Source of the DNA: JAIVGV01 sp032229975
Lineage (GTDB): Bacteria; Acidobacteriota; Blastocatellia; Pyrinomonadales; Pyrinomonadaceae
Reading direction: 5' to 3'
Length of the DNA stretch: 64,000 nucleotides
NCBI GenBank assembly: GCA_032229975.1
Contig: JAVXVG010000009.1
Coordinates: 1 to 64,000 of the forward strand
Positions within the stretch are counted from its first letter, which is position 1, and every line of letters begins with the position of its first letter. Below are positions 9,085 to 19,000 of the stretch, piece by piece. The notes under the pieces are model-generated. The model was not told the origin of the DNA, made no database searches, and was given only the letters and a program-made list of their open reading frames with translations. The position numbers and the translations under genes are program-made.

Positions 9085-12000
9085 TTAGAAGTTGATGCGG
9101 ATGACGAACTGGATGAGCCTCGCACCGGGATCGTTCGTGGTCGAAAGGTCTTGGTAGGAGGTCGTGGTTCGCCCGAAGGCGTCGGCGGAAAAGTTGGTGA
9201 CACTCGTCGTGTCATTGCCCGCGCTGCCTACCTTGAAGTTGATTGTGTTGAAGGCGTTCAAAAATTCCGTGCGGAACTCAAGATTCGCCGTCTCGGTGAT
9301 GCGCGTCTTCTTGACGATGCTGATGTCCCAGCGACTGAACCGAGGGCCATAGAGGACGACGTTGCGATAGCCGCACGCGCCGGTGTAAACCGGCAGGCAG
9401 CCGTTCGCTCCGGCGGGCGCGATGTACTGGCCCGTCGGAACGCCGCGCGAAGAATAGCCCTGCGGCGCGAACGGGTTCGCGGCCACCGTCGCCGCTCTCG
9501 TATCAGGCACGACCTGATTGAAGGCGCGCTGCGTGTTGAGCACGATGTCTTGCGGGAGGAAGTAAACTTCACCCGTCGGGAGACGGTAAATTTCAACCTT
9601 GCTCTGCAAGTCCTTGACCGACATCCCGACGAGTTGGACGTTGCCGAGATTGAACGGCGAGCCGCTCTGAACGCGCCCCGTGCCGTGAATCTCCCAACCG
9701 CCGACGAGCTTATCGACAAAGCCGTTGGCGTGATCGAGCATCGGGTGGCCCTTGCCGAAGGGCAACTCGTAAATCCAGTTGACCTTGAAGGAGTGGCGAA
9801 TGTCGAAGGGCGAAGAGACCTTGTCGAGCCCCTTGTTGCGCAGCGAGCCATAGTTCGCCTGCACGATGGAGCTGCTGGCGAAGGCGTTGCTTTCGGCTTT
9901 GCTGAAGGTATAGTTGCCTTGCACGAGCAGGCCCTTCGCCATGCGCCGACGCAACTCAAGAGTCATGGAGTCGTACCAGCTCCGGCCACCGTTATCGACG
10001 ACGAACGCGCCGTTGACGCCGAAGTCGGGATTGACTTGGAAGAGCGTCGGCGAGAGACCGGCCGAGAGCGCGTTGGCGCGTCGGCCCGCGTTGTTGAAGA
10101 GGTTGTTGGCTAAGGTCTGGGGCGCGGACTGATTCCCCAGCAGCGAGTTGACGAAAGTCGAAGAGGTGAAGTTCGACGAGGTGTACTGCGCCGCGCTATT
10201 CGGATCGTAGGTGGACGTGCACGCGCCCGTCGCGCTTGGCACGCAGCCGCGAAAGTATCCGAGGATGGTTGGCAAAGGCGACGTGCCCGTGTTGGGGCCG
10301 AAGTAGGCGAAGCTGCCCACACGACTTGCCACACCGGAGGCAGCGTTGGCTTGCAGGTTCTGCTGCGCGAGCCTGAACTCGTTCATGAACCCGTTCTCGA
10401 TGACGTTAATCTCGTTGAAGCTGTAGAGCCTCCACAGGTCTTTGCCGCGATTGCCGACGTAGCGCGCCTCGAAGACCATGTCCTTGCCGATCTCGCGCTG
10501 GATGCCCACCGTCCACGATTGAACGTTGCCGAGCTTGAGGCTTGGATTGACGGCGATCATCTGATCGTTCGGATTCGTCGAGGTGAAGGGATACGCGGGC
10601 GCAGCCGGAGTCGCACCGATGCCAGCAGCCGGAGTCAGGTTGCGCAAGAGCGTGCCCGGCGCGAGGAAGAGGGGGCCCGTTGCAGAGTTCGTCGTAAGGC
10701 GCGAAACATCGGAGACACTCGGCGGGTTAGTGTCGAGCACGGTCTGCATGACCGCCGTGCCCTCGCGGACGAACGAGATCGAGTAACCGGCCCTCAACAC
10801 GGTCTGTCCGCCCGTGCCCAGCAGATGACTCATGATGCCGCTCTTCCAGTTGGGGCTGTAAGCGATGCCGACGCTCGGCGCAACGTTGTTCAAGTCGGTC
10901 TTGTAGAGCTTGTCGCCCGGATTGAACTGGCTGAACTGCGGCACTCTGCCGCCGTTGGCGTTCGGGTTGAAGAGGCCATTCGGGCCACCTCGACCGAACA
11001 CGTCCGAGAACGGTGCGAGCGCATAGACGTTGTTGAGTGCGATGGGCGAAGGCTCGACCTCGTAACGCGCGCCGTAGTTGAGCGTGACGTTCGGGCGGTA
11101 TCGCCAAGAGTCCTGCGCGAAGAAACCGAACTCGCGTTGACGCATCCTCTCCGTGTAGCTGCCGAGCGGCGTGAACTGTCCGTTCTCGCCGAGGTAGGCG
11201 TTACCGGCCACACCCGTGACGCGACCCGTGAGCAGCGCGTAGATGGTGGCCGCGCTCGCCAACTCCGTGCTCGACGCGCCGGGCAGATTCTTCGCTCCGT
11301 TCGCCGAGTTGAAGAGTGCGGTCGCTGGATCGTTCGTGTCGATGCCGAAGGTGACTTGCGGCACGAGGTTGTTCTGCGAGAACGACCAGAGGTTGATCTG
11401 CGAGAACGTCCCGCCGAAGTTGATCGAGTGTGCGCCCCTGCTCAAGGTCATCGTGTCCTCGAACTGCTTAACGGGCGAGTTGCGACGGCTGGAGCTGCGA
11501 TTGGCTTGCGGGTTCGTCAGGGTGAAGTTCGCGTTCGACGAGAGAGTGTAGGCGAAGCCGCCTTGATCGGAATAGGTGGCCGGAGACATGTTGGCGCGGA
11601 AGAGTGAAGAGCCGCCCGTGATGCCGAAGCGCGCCTCGTTGATCAAGGTGGGGCTGAAGGTTGAGCGCAGGGCCGTCGAGTTCGAGAAGCGATTCGAGTT
11701 CTGCCCACCGACGCCGCCGACGAAGCCGGGGAACGACGGATCGGCGTTGTTCAGAAAGTCCACGCCGTTGCGAAACGCCTGATAGTTCCAGATGTTCTCA
11801 AGGTGCTGCTTGCTTGAGATGTTGTGATCGAAGCGGACGGTCGTGAAGTAGCGACGCTGGCCGCCCGTGTTGGTGAAGGAGAATATCTGCCGGTTCGGAT
11901 CGAGCGACGAGAGGCTGCCGAGCGACGTTGACTTGCGAACGCGCGAGAGCAGACCGGCCACAGTCGGATCGAGGGTCGTCGTGCAGGTCGCGCAGCCTGT

Positions 12001-13065
12001 TCCCGTCGTCGGCAGTGCGAGCAGATTAACCGTGCGCACGTTTGCGCCCGTGCCGTAAGTAAAGATTCCGGTCTCGGCAAGCGGCGTCAGGATGTTGCGC
12101 TGACGCGTCGTCTGCTCCGGCAGGCGATACTGTTCGATGTTCGTAAAGAAGAACGTCTTGTCTTTGCCGTTGTAGAGATGCGGGATGCGAACAGGGCCAC
12201 CTACGCGACCGCCGTACTGGTTGAGCAGGATGCGGTCGCGGGGCAGACCCGCGAGGTTGTTGAAGTAGTAGTTGGCGTTCAGGGCCGGATTGCGGTGATA
12301 CCAGTAGAGCGAGCCGCGAAAGTCGTTCGTGCCGCCGCGCGTGATGAACTTGATCTGCACCGCGCCTTCGCCGGAACTTTCCGCGCCGGGCGTGGCGGTC
12401 GAGAGCGTTACCTCGTCGATGGCGTCGATGCGCGGGCGGACGTAGGTGAAGAAGCCGTCGTTCGACTTGAGGTTGTTGTCCTGAACATTGATGCCGTCGA
12501 GCGTAATGTTAAGCGAGCCTTTGGGCAGGCCGTTGACGGAAGAGGTGCGCGGGCGGCCCGGAGTGGCTGTGCCGGGGAGCAGCAGCACGAGATCGAGCGC
12601 GTCGCGCGAGGCGAAGGGCAGCTCGGTGATCTGCCGGCCCGTGATGGTCGTGCCGACCGTCGCTGACTGCGTCTGCAACAACTCGCCGCCCGCGCCCGTG
12701 ATCGTAACTGTCTCGGTGACGGCTCCGACTTCGAGTTCAACGTTGACGTTTGAAGGCGTGCCGACGTTGACCTTCACGTCGTTGAGCACGGTCTTCTTGA
12801 AGTTCGTCGCCGTGATCGTGACGGCGTAGATTCCCGACGGGAGCGCGGGAACGCTGAACGTCCCATTGTCTGCGCTCATCGACGTGTTCTCGACGCCCGT
12901 CGCGTTGTTCTTCACAACAACGGTCGCGCCGGCTACGACCGCTTTGGAAGGATCAGTTACCGTGCCCGTGATCGAGCCAGTAGTCGCGACCTGACCGAAG
13001 GCGAGCAGGCTGCACATAGTCAGCAGCGCGAAAGCCGCCGCCGACTTCAGCAAAGCATATTTCAT
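9085..13065 (-). CDS. Oar-like TonB-dependent receptor with carboxypeptidase-regulatory domain
   Basis: This is a large outer-membrane beta-barrel protein. A signal peptide (ending LLAFGQ) is followed by a carboxypeptidase-regulatory-like Ig fold (residues about 27-110, TGSITGTVTDPSKAVVAGATV), then a plug-like region (TITGRQITELPFASRDALDLVLLLPG, DGINVQDNNLK, and an EVTLSTATPGAE segment). The remaining thousand residues are rich in alternating aromatic and polar beta strands and end in LIQFVIRINF, whose C-terminal Phe is the usual outer-membrane assembly signal. Such receptors are numerous in Acidobacteriota and are presumed to import or bind polymers; the ligand is unknown. AGAGGAGA lies 6 bases before the ATG, and a strong terminator follows. 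The length of 1326 residues is normal for this subfamily. Confidence 0.93.
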   Translation of the reverse strand: MKYALLKSAAAFALLTMCSLLAFGQVATTGSITGTVTDPSKAVVAGATVVVKNNATGVENTSMSADNGTFSVPALPSGIYAVTITATNFKKTVLNDVKVNVGTPSNVNVELEVGAVTETVTITGAGGELLQTQSATVGTTITGRQITELPFASRDALDLVLLLPGTATPGRPRTSSVNGLPKGSLNITLDGINVQDNNLKSNDGFFTYVRPRIDAIDEVTLSTATPGAESSGEGAVQIKFITRGGTNDFRGSLYWYHRNPALNANYYFNNLAGLPRDRILLNQYGGRVGGPVRIPHLYNGKDKTFFFTNIEQYRLPEQTTRQRNILTPLAETGIFTYGTGANVRTVNLLALPTTGTGCATCTTTLDPTVAGLLSRVRKSTSLGSLSSLDPNRQIFSFTNTGGQRRYFTTVRFDHNISSKQHLENIWNYQAFRNGVDFLNNADPSFPGFVGGVGGQNSNRFSNSTALRSTFSPTLINEARFGITGGSSLFRANMSPATYSDQGGFAYTLSSNANFTLTNPQANRSSSRRNSPVKQFEDTMTLSRGAHSINFGGTFSQINLWSFSQNNLVPQVTFGIDTNDPATALFNSANGAKNLPGASSTELASAATIYALLTGRVTGVAGNAYLGENGQFTPLGSYTERMRQREFGFFAQDSWRYRPNVTLNYGARYEVEPSPIALNNVYALAPFSDVFGRGGPNGLFNPNANGGRVPQFSQFNPGDKLYKTDLNNVAPSVGIAYSPNWKSGIMSHLLGTGGQTVLRAGYSISFVREGTAVMQTVLDTNPPSVSDVSRLTTNSATGPLFLAPGTLLRNLTPAAGIGATPAAPAYPFTSTNPNDQMIAVNPSLKLGNVQSWTVGIQREIGKDMVFEARYVGNRGKDLWRLYSFNEINVIENGFMNEFRLAQQNLQANAASGVASRVGSFAYFGPNTGTSPLPTILGYFRGCVPSATGACTSTYDPNSAAQYTSSNFTSSTFVNSLLGNQSAPQTLANNLFNNAGRRANALSAGLSPTLFQVNPDFGVNGAFVVDNGGRSWYDSMTLELRRRMAKGLLVQGNYTFSKAESNAFASSSIVQANYGSLRNKGLDKVSSPFDIRHSFKVNWIYELPFGKGHPMLDHANGFVDKLVGGWEIHGTGRVQSGSPFNLGNVQLVGMSVKDLQSKVEIYRLPTGEVYFLPQDIVLNTQRAFNQVVPDTRAATVAANPFAPQGYSSRGVPTGQYIAPAGANGCLPVYTGACGYRNVVLYGPRFSRWDISIVKKTRITETANLEFRTEFLNAFNTINFKVGSAGNDTTSVTNFSADAFGRTTTSYQDLSTTNDPGARLIQFVIRINF

Positions 13066-13551
13066 GGTGGGTCTCCTCTAGGGAAATGGGAAAGGGGATC
13101 GAAGCCGGAGAGCTTCGATTGCTGCATTGTCGATAAAACTCCCGCCTTGCAGGGAACTCTAAAGCGGGTTCTGTTTGTGTAGAACTAACAGTGCGGTGGA
13201 GAAATTAAAACTGACCCGTAGCGAAAGGCTCTGCTACGTTGGAAGGTACGTTAATCAAAAGTAGCAACCGTCGTGCCAACTCGGAAGCAGAAAATCAAGT
13301 GCTTCTCCCCGTTGATGATTAGTCTTGAGGCGCGAAGACGTAGATGCGTCGTTCTCCATTTTTATGAATTTTTTGATCGCGATTTCTGAACGCATCGATC
13401 CTTCACGGCGTCGAATCTTAATCGAGCCGCGCGCCGCGCGAGGATAAAGAGATCGTGGCGAAACACTTTTTTTGAACTATAATCTCACGCCTCCCCCAGA
13501 CAGAATCAAACGGACGCGCGCCCGCACCGACGGGACGATGAGGAGATCGCC
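13066..13551. other. Divergent intergenic region between Oar receptor and VWFA protein
   Basis: The 486 bases hold no convincing gene. On the minus strand, TTGGCA (13274-13279), 17 bases, GATTAA (13251-13256) is a possible promoter for the receptor, giving a leader of about 180 bases. On the plus strand a perfect TATAAT (13478-13483) follows a T-tract about 70 bases before the VWFA gene. The region is richer in A and T than its neighbours. Confidence 0.5.
13478..13483 (+). promoter_or_regulatory. TATAAT -10 element before the VWFA gene
   Basis: A consensus TATAAT lies about 70 bases before the ATG at 13552. The -35 position is poor (GTGGCG), but a run of seven T residues sits just upstream of the -10. 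Confidence 0.45.
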
Positions 13552-15810
13552 ATGAAGAAGATTCTTGCCCACTGCCTCTGCCTGCTTCTAACACTCTCGG
13601 TCGCTGCGCAGACGCCGACGCCGCGACCACAGCCGACACCGCCACCGCAGCCCGCTCCGCAGCAGCCCGCGCAGGACGAAGAGATACTGCGCGTCACTAC
13701 CGCGCTCGTGCAGGTGGATGCCGTCGTCGTCGATAAGAACGACCGCCCTGTGCCCGACCTGAAGATGAGCGACTTCGAGGTCTATGAGAATGGGAAGAAA
13801 CAGAACCTACAGTTCATGGAGTTCATCGACACGGACGCGGGCACGGGCGCGGGCGCGAGTCGCGTCGAGGGCAATCGCGATCTGGCGAAGGTGGCCCCCG
13901 GAGCCGAGACGACGGTGGCACGCGAACTCTCAGCCAAAGACGTGAAGCGCGTCTTCGCCTTCGTCGTTGACGATCTCACGATCCCGCTCGAAGACATGAT
14001 CACCGTTCGGCAACTCCTGACGGACTTCGTGAACAACCAGATGAGAGACGGCGATCTAGTGGCTATCGTGCGCTCGGTCGGCGGCAAGGGGCTGCTTCAG
14101 CAGTTCACCACGGACAAGCAGTTGCTGCGCCGCGCCATCGCACAGCTCACCGTCACGACGAATCCACTCTCGACATTCAACAACCCGCCTGCGGGCCGGT
14201 TCACCAGCGCGCCGCAGATGGTGTCGGCGGCCCCCGGATCGAGCGGCGATACCGTCTCGGTCGGCAGCGAGGCTGATACCACCTTCGAGGACTTCGGCAC
14301 GCAGAACTTTGGCGATCCAAACGATGAGACGGTGCGACTGTTGCGCGGTCTGGTGTCGCTGTCGACAGCGAAGTACGTCGTCGAGAGTATGAAGGACATT
14401 CCGGGTCGCAAGTCGATGGTGCTCATCACGGGCGGCATCCCGATCTTCGAGATCGCGGGTAGCGGGGCCAGCTACTCGAACGTCACCTATATGCTCAACC
14501 AACTCACCGACGACGCCGTCCGCTCCGGCGTGGCGATCAGTACGATGGACCCGCGCGGACTCAAAGCCTCGCCCGGTGTCGCGAAGTTTACCGACACGCC
14601 CGCGCGCAGCGCGCTCGGCGGCGCGGCCGATCCCAACTTCGGTCGCGGCGGCAGCAGTGCCGGACGCGCCGACATCACTCCATCGGGCGATCTTAACTCC
14701 GCCGGCAGCGACGATCCCTTCGGGCCACTGCTCGCGGGCGGCGCTGAACACCTCGGACTGAACACGCTTGCCGATGCCACGGGCGGCGTCTCCGTCGTCA
14801 ACACGAACAACTTCCACACCGGCCTCGAAAAGGTGATGGCGCACAGCTCCGGTTATTACCTGCTCGCTTACGCGCCCACTGAAAAGTTCGACAACAAGTT
14901 CCGTCGTTTTCAGATCAAGGTCAAACGCCCGGGCTTGACGGTCTATACGCACCGGGGCTACTTGGCGCGTTCGGATCGCGCGGGGGCCACGCCCACGAGG
15001 GAAGAGTCGATCATGACGGCGGCGAAGTCGCCGCTCGCGCGTCGCGATCTCGACGTGACCGCCAACGTCATCCTCAAGCCATCGCCCACCGGCGGCAAGT
15101 CGCCGATTGACGTTCACCTGCTGATCGATCCGAAGAAGCTGACCTTCACGCAGACCGAGAGCGGACGCTATCAGGCATCCTTCGATGTGGTCGGCTTCGT
15201 CTATGATCAGTTGGGCAAGCTGCGCGGCGGCTTCAGCGAAACGGTCAAGACCGATCTCACGCAGGAGAACTACAAGACCGCGATGGCAACGGGGCTGACC
15301 TACTCGGCGAGCACGGAGCTTCCGCCCGGCTACTATCAACTGCGCGGGGCTGTGCGCGAGACGGGGACGGGAAACCTCGGAACTATCTCGAAGTATCTGG
15401 AAGTACCGGACATCTCGAACGGGCGACTGGCGATGAGCAGTCTCTATCTCTTCGCCGCCGATCCGGCGCAGGGCCCGAAGGCTGCGCCCGTGCCACTGCT
15501 CGCTGTGCGCCAGCTCACGCGCAAGCAGGACTTGCGCTACGCCGCGCTCATCTACAACGCGAAGAATTCGGGCGGCAGGTCGGAATTGCGCGCACAGGTG
15601 ATCATCAGTCAAGGCGGCAACATCCTGTATCGCGAGCCGGAGCAACCCGTCGCTGTGACAGGCACTGCACCGGCGACGAAGATCGGGCAGGTCGCTCTCT
15701 CAGGCGTTCCGCCCGGTCGCTACGTCCTCACGCTTATCGTGACCGATCCGCTCGCCGACAAGAAGTCGCAAATCGTCGCGCGCAGCATCGACTTCAGCGT
15801 GGTCAAGTGA
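13552..15810 (+). CDS. Exported VWFA-related acidobacterial domain protein
   Basis: The protein matches the family of exported VWFA-related proteins found mostly in Acidobacteriota. GAGGAGAT precedes the ATG. A signal peptide (KKILAHCLCLLLTLSVAAQ) is followed by a Pro/Gln-rich linker, then VDAVVVDKNDRPVPDLKMSDFEVYENG, the hallmark opening of the family. The VWFA-like core (residues about 120-430) holds AFVVDDLTIPLEDM and the MDPRGL strand, but the classical MIDAS DxSxS is replaced by DDLT, so metal binding is doubtful. The C-terminal 250 residues form beta-rich repeats. It lies alone on the plus strand between two Oar receptors and ends at a strong hairpin. The role is unknown; a surface adhesion or assembly role is inference. 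Confidence 0.88.
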   Translation: MKKILAHCLCLLLTLSVAAQTPTPRPQPTPPPQPAPQQPAQDEEILRVTTALVQVDAVVVDKNDRPVPDLKMSDFEVYENGKKQNLQFMEFIDTDAGTGAGASRVEGNRDLAKVAPGAETTVARELSAKDVKRVFAFVVDDLTIPLEDMITVRQLLTDFVNNQMRDGDLVAIVRSVGGKGLLQQFTTDKQLLRRAIAQLTVTTNPLSTFNNPPAGRFTSAPQMVSAAPGSSGDTVSVGSEADTTFEDFGTQNFGDPNDETVRLLRGLVSLSTAKYVVESMKDIPGRKSMVLITGGIPIFEIAGSGASYSNVTYMLNQLTDDAVRSGVAISTMDPRGLKASPGVAKFTDTPARSALGGAADPNFGRGGSSAGRADITPSGDLNSAGSDDPFGPLLAGGAEHLGLNTLADATGGVSVVNTNNFHTGLEKVMAHSSGYYLLAYAPTEKFDNKFRRFQIKVKRPGLTVYTHRGYLARSDRAGATPTREESIMTAAKSPLARRDLDVTANVILKPSPTGGKSPIDVHLLIDPKKLTFTQTESGRYQASFDVVGFVYDQLGKLRGGFSETVKTDLTQENYKTAMATGLTYSASTELPPGYYQLRGAVRETGTGNLGTISKYLEVPDISNGRLAMSSLYLFAADPAQGPKAAPVPLLAVRQLTRKQDLRYAALIYNAKNSGGRSELRAQVIISQGGNILYREPEQPVAVTGTAPATKIGQVALSGVPPGRYVLTLIVTDPLADKKSQIVARSIDFSVVK

Positions 15811-15830
15811 TCGCCAAGCATGACTCGTAA

Positions 15831-15873
15831 AGATAGAAGGGGCATCCGAGTGAGTCGGATGCCCCTTCTATCT
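15831..15873 (+). terminator. Hairpin after the VWFA gene
   Basis: A perfect 19-bp stem (15831-15849 with 15855-15873) closes a 5-base loop. The T-tract after it is short, so termination efficiency is uncertain. Because the stem is symmetric it may also act on the opposite strand. Confidence 0.8.
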
Positions 15874-15936
15874 TTAGCTAACGATGCGTGGCGATCATCG
15901 AGAGACGATCTGAAAGTCGGCTGTTCTCTCGGCGCG

Positions 15937-15967
15937 AAAAAAAGGGAGAGTCCCGAAGGACTCTCCC
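15937..15967 (-). terminator. Rho-independent terminator of the Oar receptor gene at 16008
   Basis: On the minus strand a 10-bp perfect stem closes a TTCG tetraloop and is followed by seven T residues, 40 bases after the receptor stop codon. Confidence 0.93.
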
Positions 15968-16007
15968 CGAAGAGAAGGCTGTCTCGAAAGAGACAGTGCT
16001 TCAAAGG

Positions 16008-19000
16008 TTAGAAGGAGATGCGCAGACCGAACTGAATCGAGCGACGAGCCAGAGTGATCTGGCTGTTGTCGGCGAACGGCGCGGCCGCGTTGCCAGCGTT
16101 CTCCAGAAGGATGCTCGTCGGCAACGAGCCGGCGCGCGTCACGCCGTAGCCGGGCTGCGGGTGGTTGAGCGCGTTGAAGAACTCAGCGCGGAACTGAACC
16201 TTGACGGTCTCGAACACCTTCGTGTTCTTGAAGACGCCAAAGTTGAACTGGTTGATCGCCGGCCCCACGAGGGAGTAGCGCGGGACGTTGCCGTAGGGCG
16301 AGCCGAAGAGGCGCGCCGCACCGGGCCCGTTGTAGATGAAGCGCACGTCGTTGGGCGTGATCGACCGGACGACGCCGTTGTTCAGGTCGTTGAGCGACAC
16401 GAACCCGTTGATGTCCGTGACCGACGGGAAGATCGAGCGCGGGAAGAAGAAGAAGGCATCGACTTGGCTGATGCCCACCGCCGTCTGCGGCGCACTCGCG
16501 TTCCCGAGGAACGGGCGGAGGCTCTCGCCGCCGCTCAGGTAGCTCTGACCGAGACCGAGGACGCCTGCGTTCAGGTTCTGGCTCGGCGTGTATCGGCGAC
16601 CGGTGTTATAGACATGGGTGCCGTTAAGCTGCCAGCCACCGAGCAAGTGACCGACCAAGCCGCGCTGCTCCTTGAAGTACGGCACATCGTAGATGGCATT
16701 CGCCGAGAAGATGTGCGGACGGTGCAGGGCGGAGATGCCGCGGTCAACGTTGTAGTTGAACGGGTTCTGCGGCAGGATCGAGTTCTCCTGACCGAAGGTG
16801 AAGACCTCGCTCGCCGTGTCGAGCGTCTTGCTGAACGTGTAGGTCGCGCCGAGGTTCAAGGCGTTCTTGAAGAACCGACCGTTGTAGCGCGTCTGCAACG
16901 AGTTGTACCAAGACTGCGCCGTGTTGTCGCGCGAGGTGATCGCGCCGCGCCCGGCGAGGATGCGGCCGTTGCACGCGCCCTCGTTGTCAGGCGTGCCTGC
17001 TACGTCCGTGCAGACCTGTCCGGTTGTGCCCGCCGGAATGACCTGCGCGGCGAAGGACGGGAAGGAGATCGTCTGGGTGACGGTGCCAGTGCCCGTGGGG
17101 TTTGGAACGAGGACGTTACGGTTGAAGCCGTAGAGACCGCCCAGCGTGGTGCTGCCGGGGACGCCGACGAACGGGTTACGCAGCACGGACTGGAAGAGCC
17201 CGACGCCGTGGTTGCCAACGTAGCGAACCTCGGCGACGTGATTCCTGCCGAACTGTCGTTGAACGCCGAGCGAAAACTGCTGCGAGTAGGGCGCGTGGAA
17301 GTTGTTCGCGACCACCGTCTGGCCGAGAAGCCCCGGATTGAGCTTGCCAATGGGCAGCACGCCCGACGACTGGACAGCACTACGCTCCTGCGCGCCGAAG
17401 ATGCTGCCGAAGGTGATGAGCGGGTTCGCATCGGGCAATTGCGCGTTGGTCGCCGCCAACGCAATCGAGAACGGCGCGGAGTTCGCAACGTTCAAGAGAA
17501 TGTTGTAGAAGCCGGGATCATAGGCGATGGCATAGCCGCCGCGAATGACCGTCGCATCGTCGCCCAACAGCGTGTGCATGAAGCCTTCTTTGCCACCGAA
17601 CTTGGGCACCCAAGCGAAGCCGAAGCGGGGCGCGAAGTTGTTGCGGTCGGGTTGGATGTACGGGACGATGCGCTGCTCGACGGGCAGGGCCGGATTGAAG
17701 AACGGCGCCGACCCGGACTCGCGCGCACGCGTGAAGTTACTTAGGTCATCGATGGGCTGGCCCGTGTACTCGTAGCGCATGCCGAGGTTCAAGGTCAGGT
17801 TGTCGCGCACCTTCCAATCGTCTTGCACGAAGTAGTACTGATCGATCTCCGTGTAGGCGACGTTCGGGTTGCCCAGCGAGATGCTGAAGGCAGAGGGCGC
17901 GTTGTTGAAGATGCGCTGCTGCGCTGCCGCGCCGGTCGCCGTGTCGATGCCGAACGTGAAAGAGCTGTTGTAGTTGGGCAGGAACGGAACGGTGGCCGTC
18001 GTGTACTTCGCTTCGGCGCCAAAGATGAACGACTGGCGACCGAACGAGTAGGTCAGGTTGTCGGCGAAATCGTAGAGCGTCGTGGTGCGTCCCTGCGGGA
18101 TGCCTGCGCCTGTACCCGACGCGCGCAACGCGTTACCCGTCAGGGTGACGCCGCGGATGGCGCTCGGGCTGAAGTTCTCGATCTGAGCGTTATCGAGTTG
18201 CGACACGTCAGGGATGCAGCCCGGGGTCGTTGCCTCGCAGCCGCCGCCGAAGCTGACGAAGAGCTTCGTGCGAACGCCGCGAAACTCGTTGACCATCTTG
18301 CTCGAAAGCTGACGGATGTAAGTGCCGCCGAAGTTACGGGTCTGGAACGGGATGTCGCCCGTGAAGCCGTTGGTCGAGCCGAGGCCGTTAACGTTAACGC
18401 CCCTCTGGTGGAGGAAGCGCAGGTAGAAGTTGTCCTTGTTGGTCACCTTCACGTCGCCACGGATGCTGTACTCGTTCTGCGTGAAGGGCGTCGGGATCAG
18501 ACGCTCGAGCAGGAAGCCCTCGACGCGGACGGTGTTGGCGGCAGTGGTGCCGATGTCGATGAAGTCGCGGTTGCAGCGCGCGAAGGTGCTGATACCTGCC
18601 AGCCTCGCGGTGGTCGCGTTGCAGTTCAACAGGTCAGAGCGCGCGCTCAAAGTGCCCAGAGGGAGCACGGTCGGGTTGAGCGCGACGATGGCAGAGATGA
18701 CGGGGTTACCGGGGAAGGCCGCCGTCAGCCTCGGCAGGTCGGACGCATTGATGCCGAAGCCGCCGGACTGCGCCAGCGAGGTCGCGGGCTGACGGATGCC
18801 CTCGTAGGAGCCGAAGAAGAACGCACGATTGCGCTTGATAGGGCCACCGAAGGTGCCGCCGAAGACGTTGCTCAGGAAGCGTGGTGGCTTCAAGAAGCCG
18901 CTCGCCTTCTCAATGTTGTTCAGCGAGTCGAGGTTGTGACGATCCATGTGATACTCGAAGGCAGTACCGTGGAACTGGTTGCCACCGCCCTTCGTCACGA

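Noticed and set aside
14056..15645. Long open frame on the minus strand opposite the VWFA gene
   Set aside because: It lies antisense to a well-supported gene and has an Arg-rich composition with no domain, as expected for shadow frames in GC-rich DNA.
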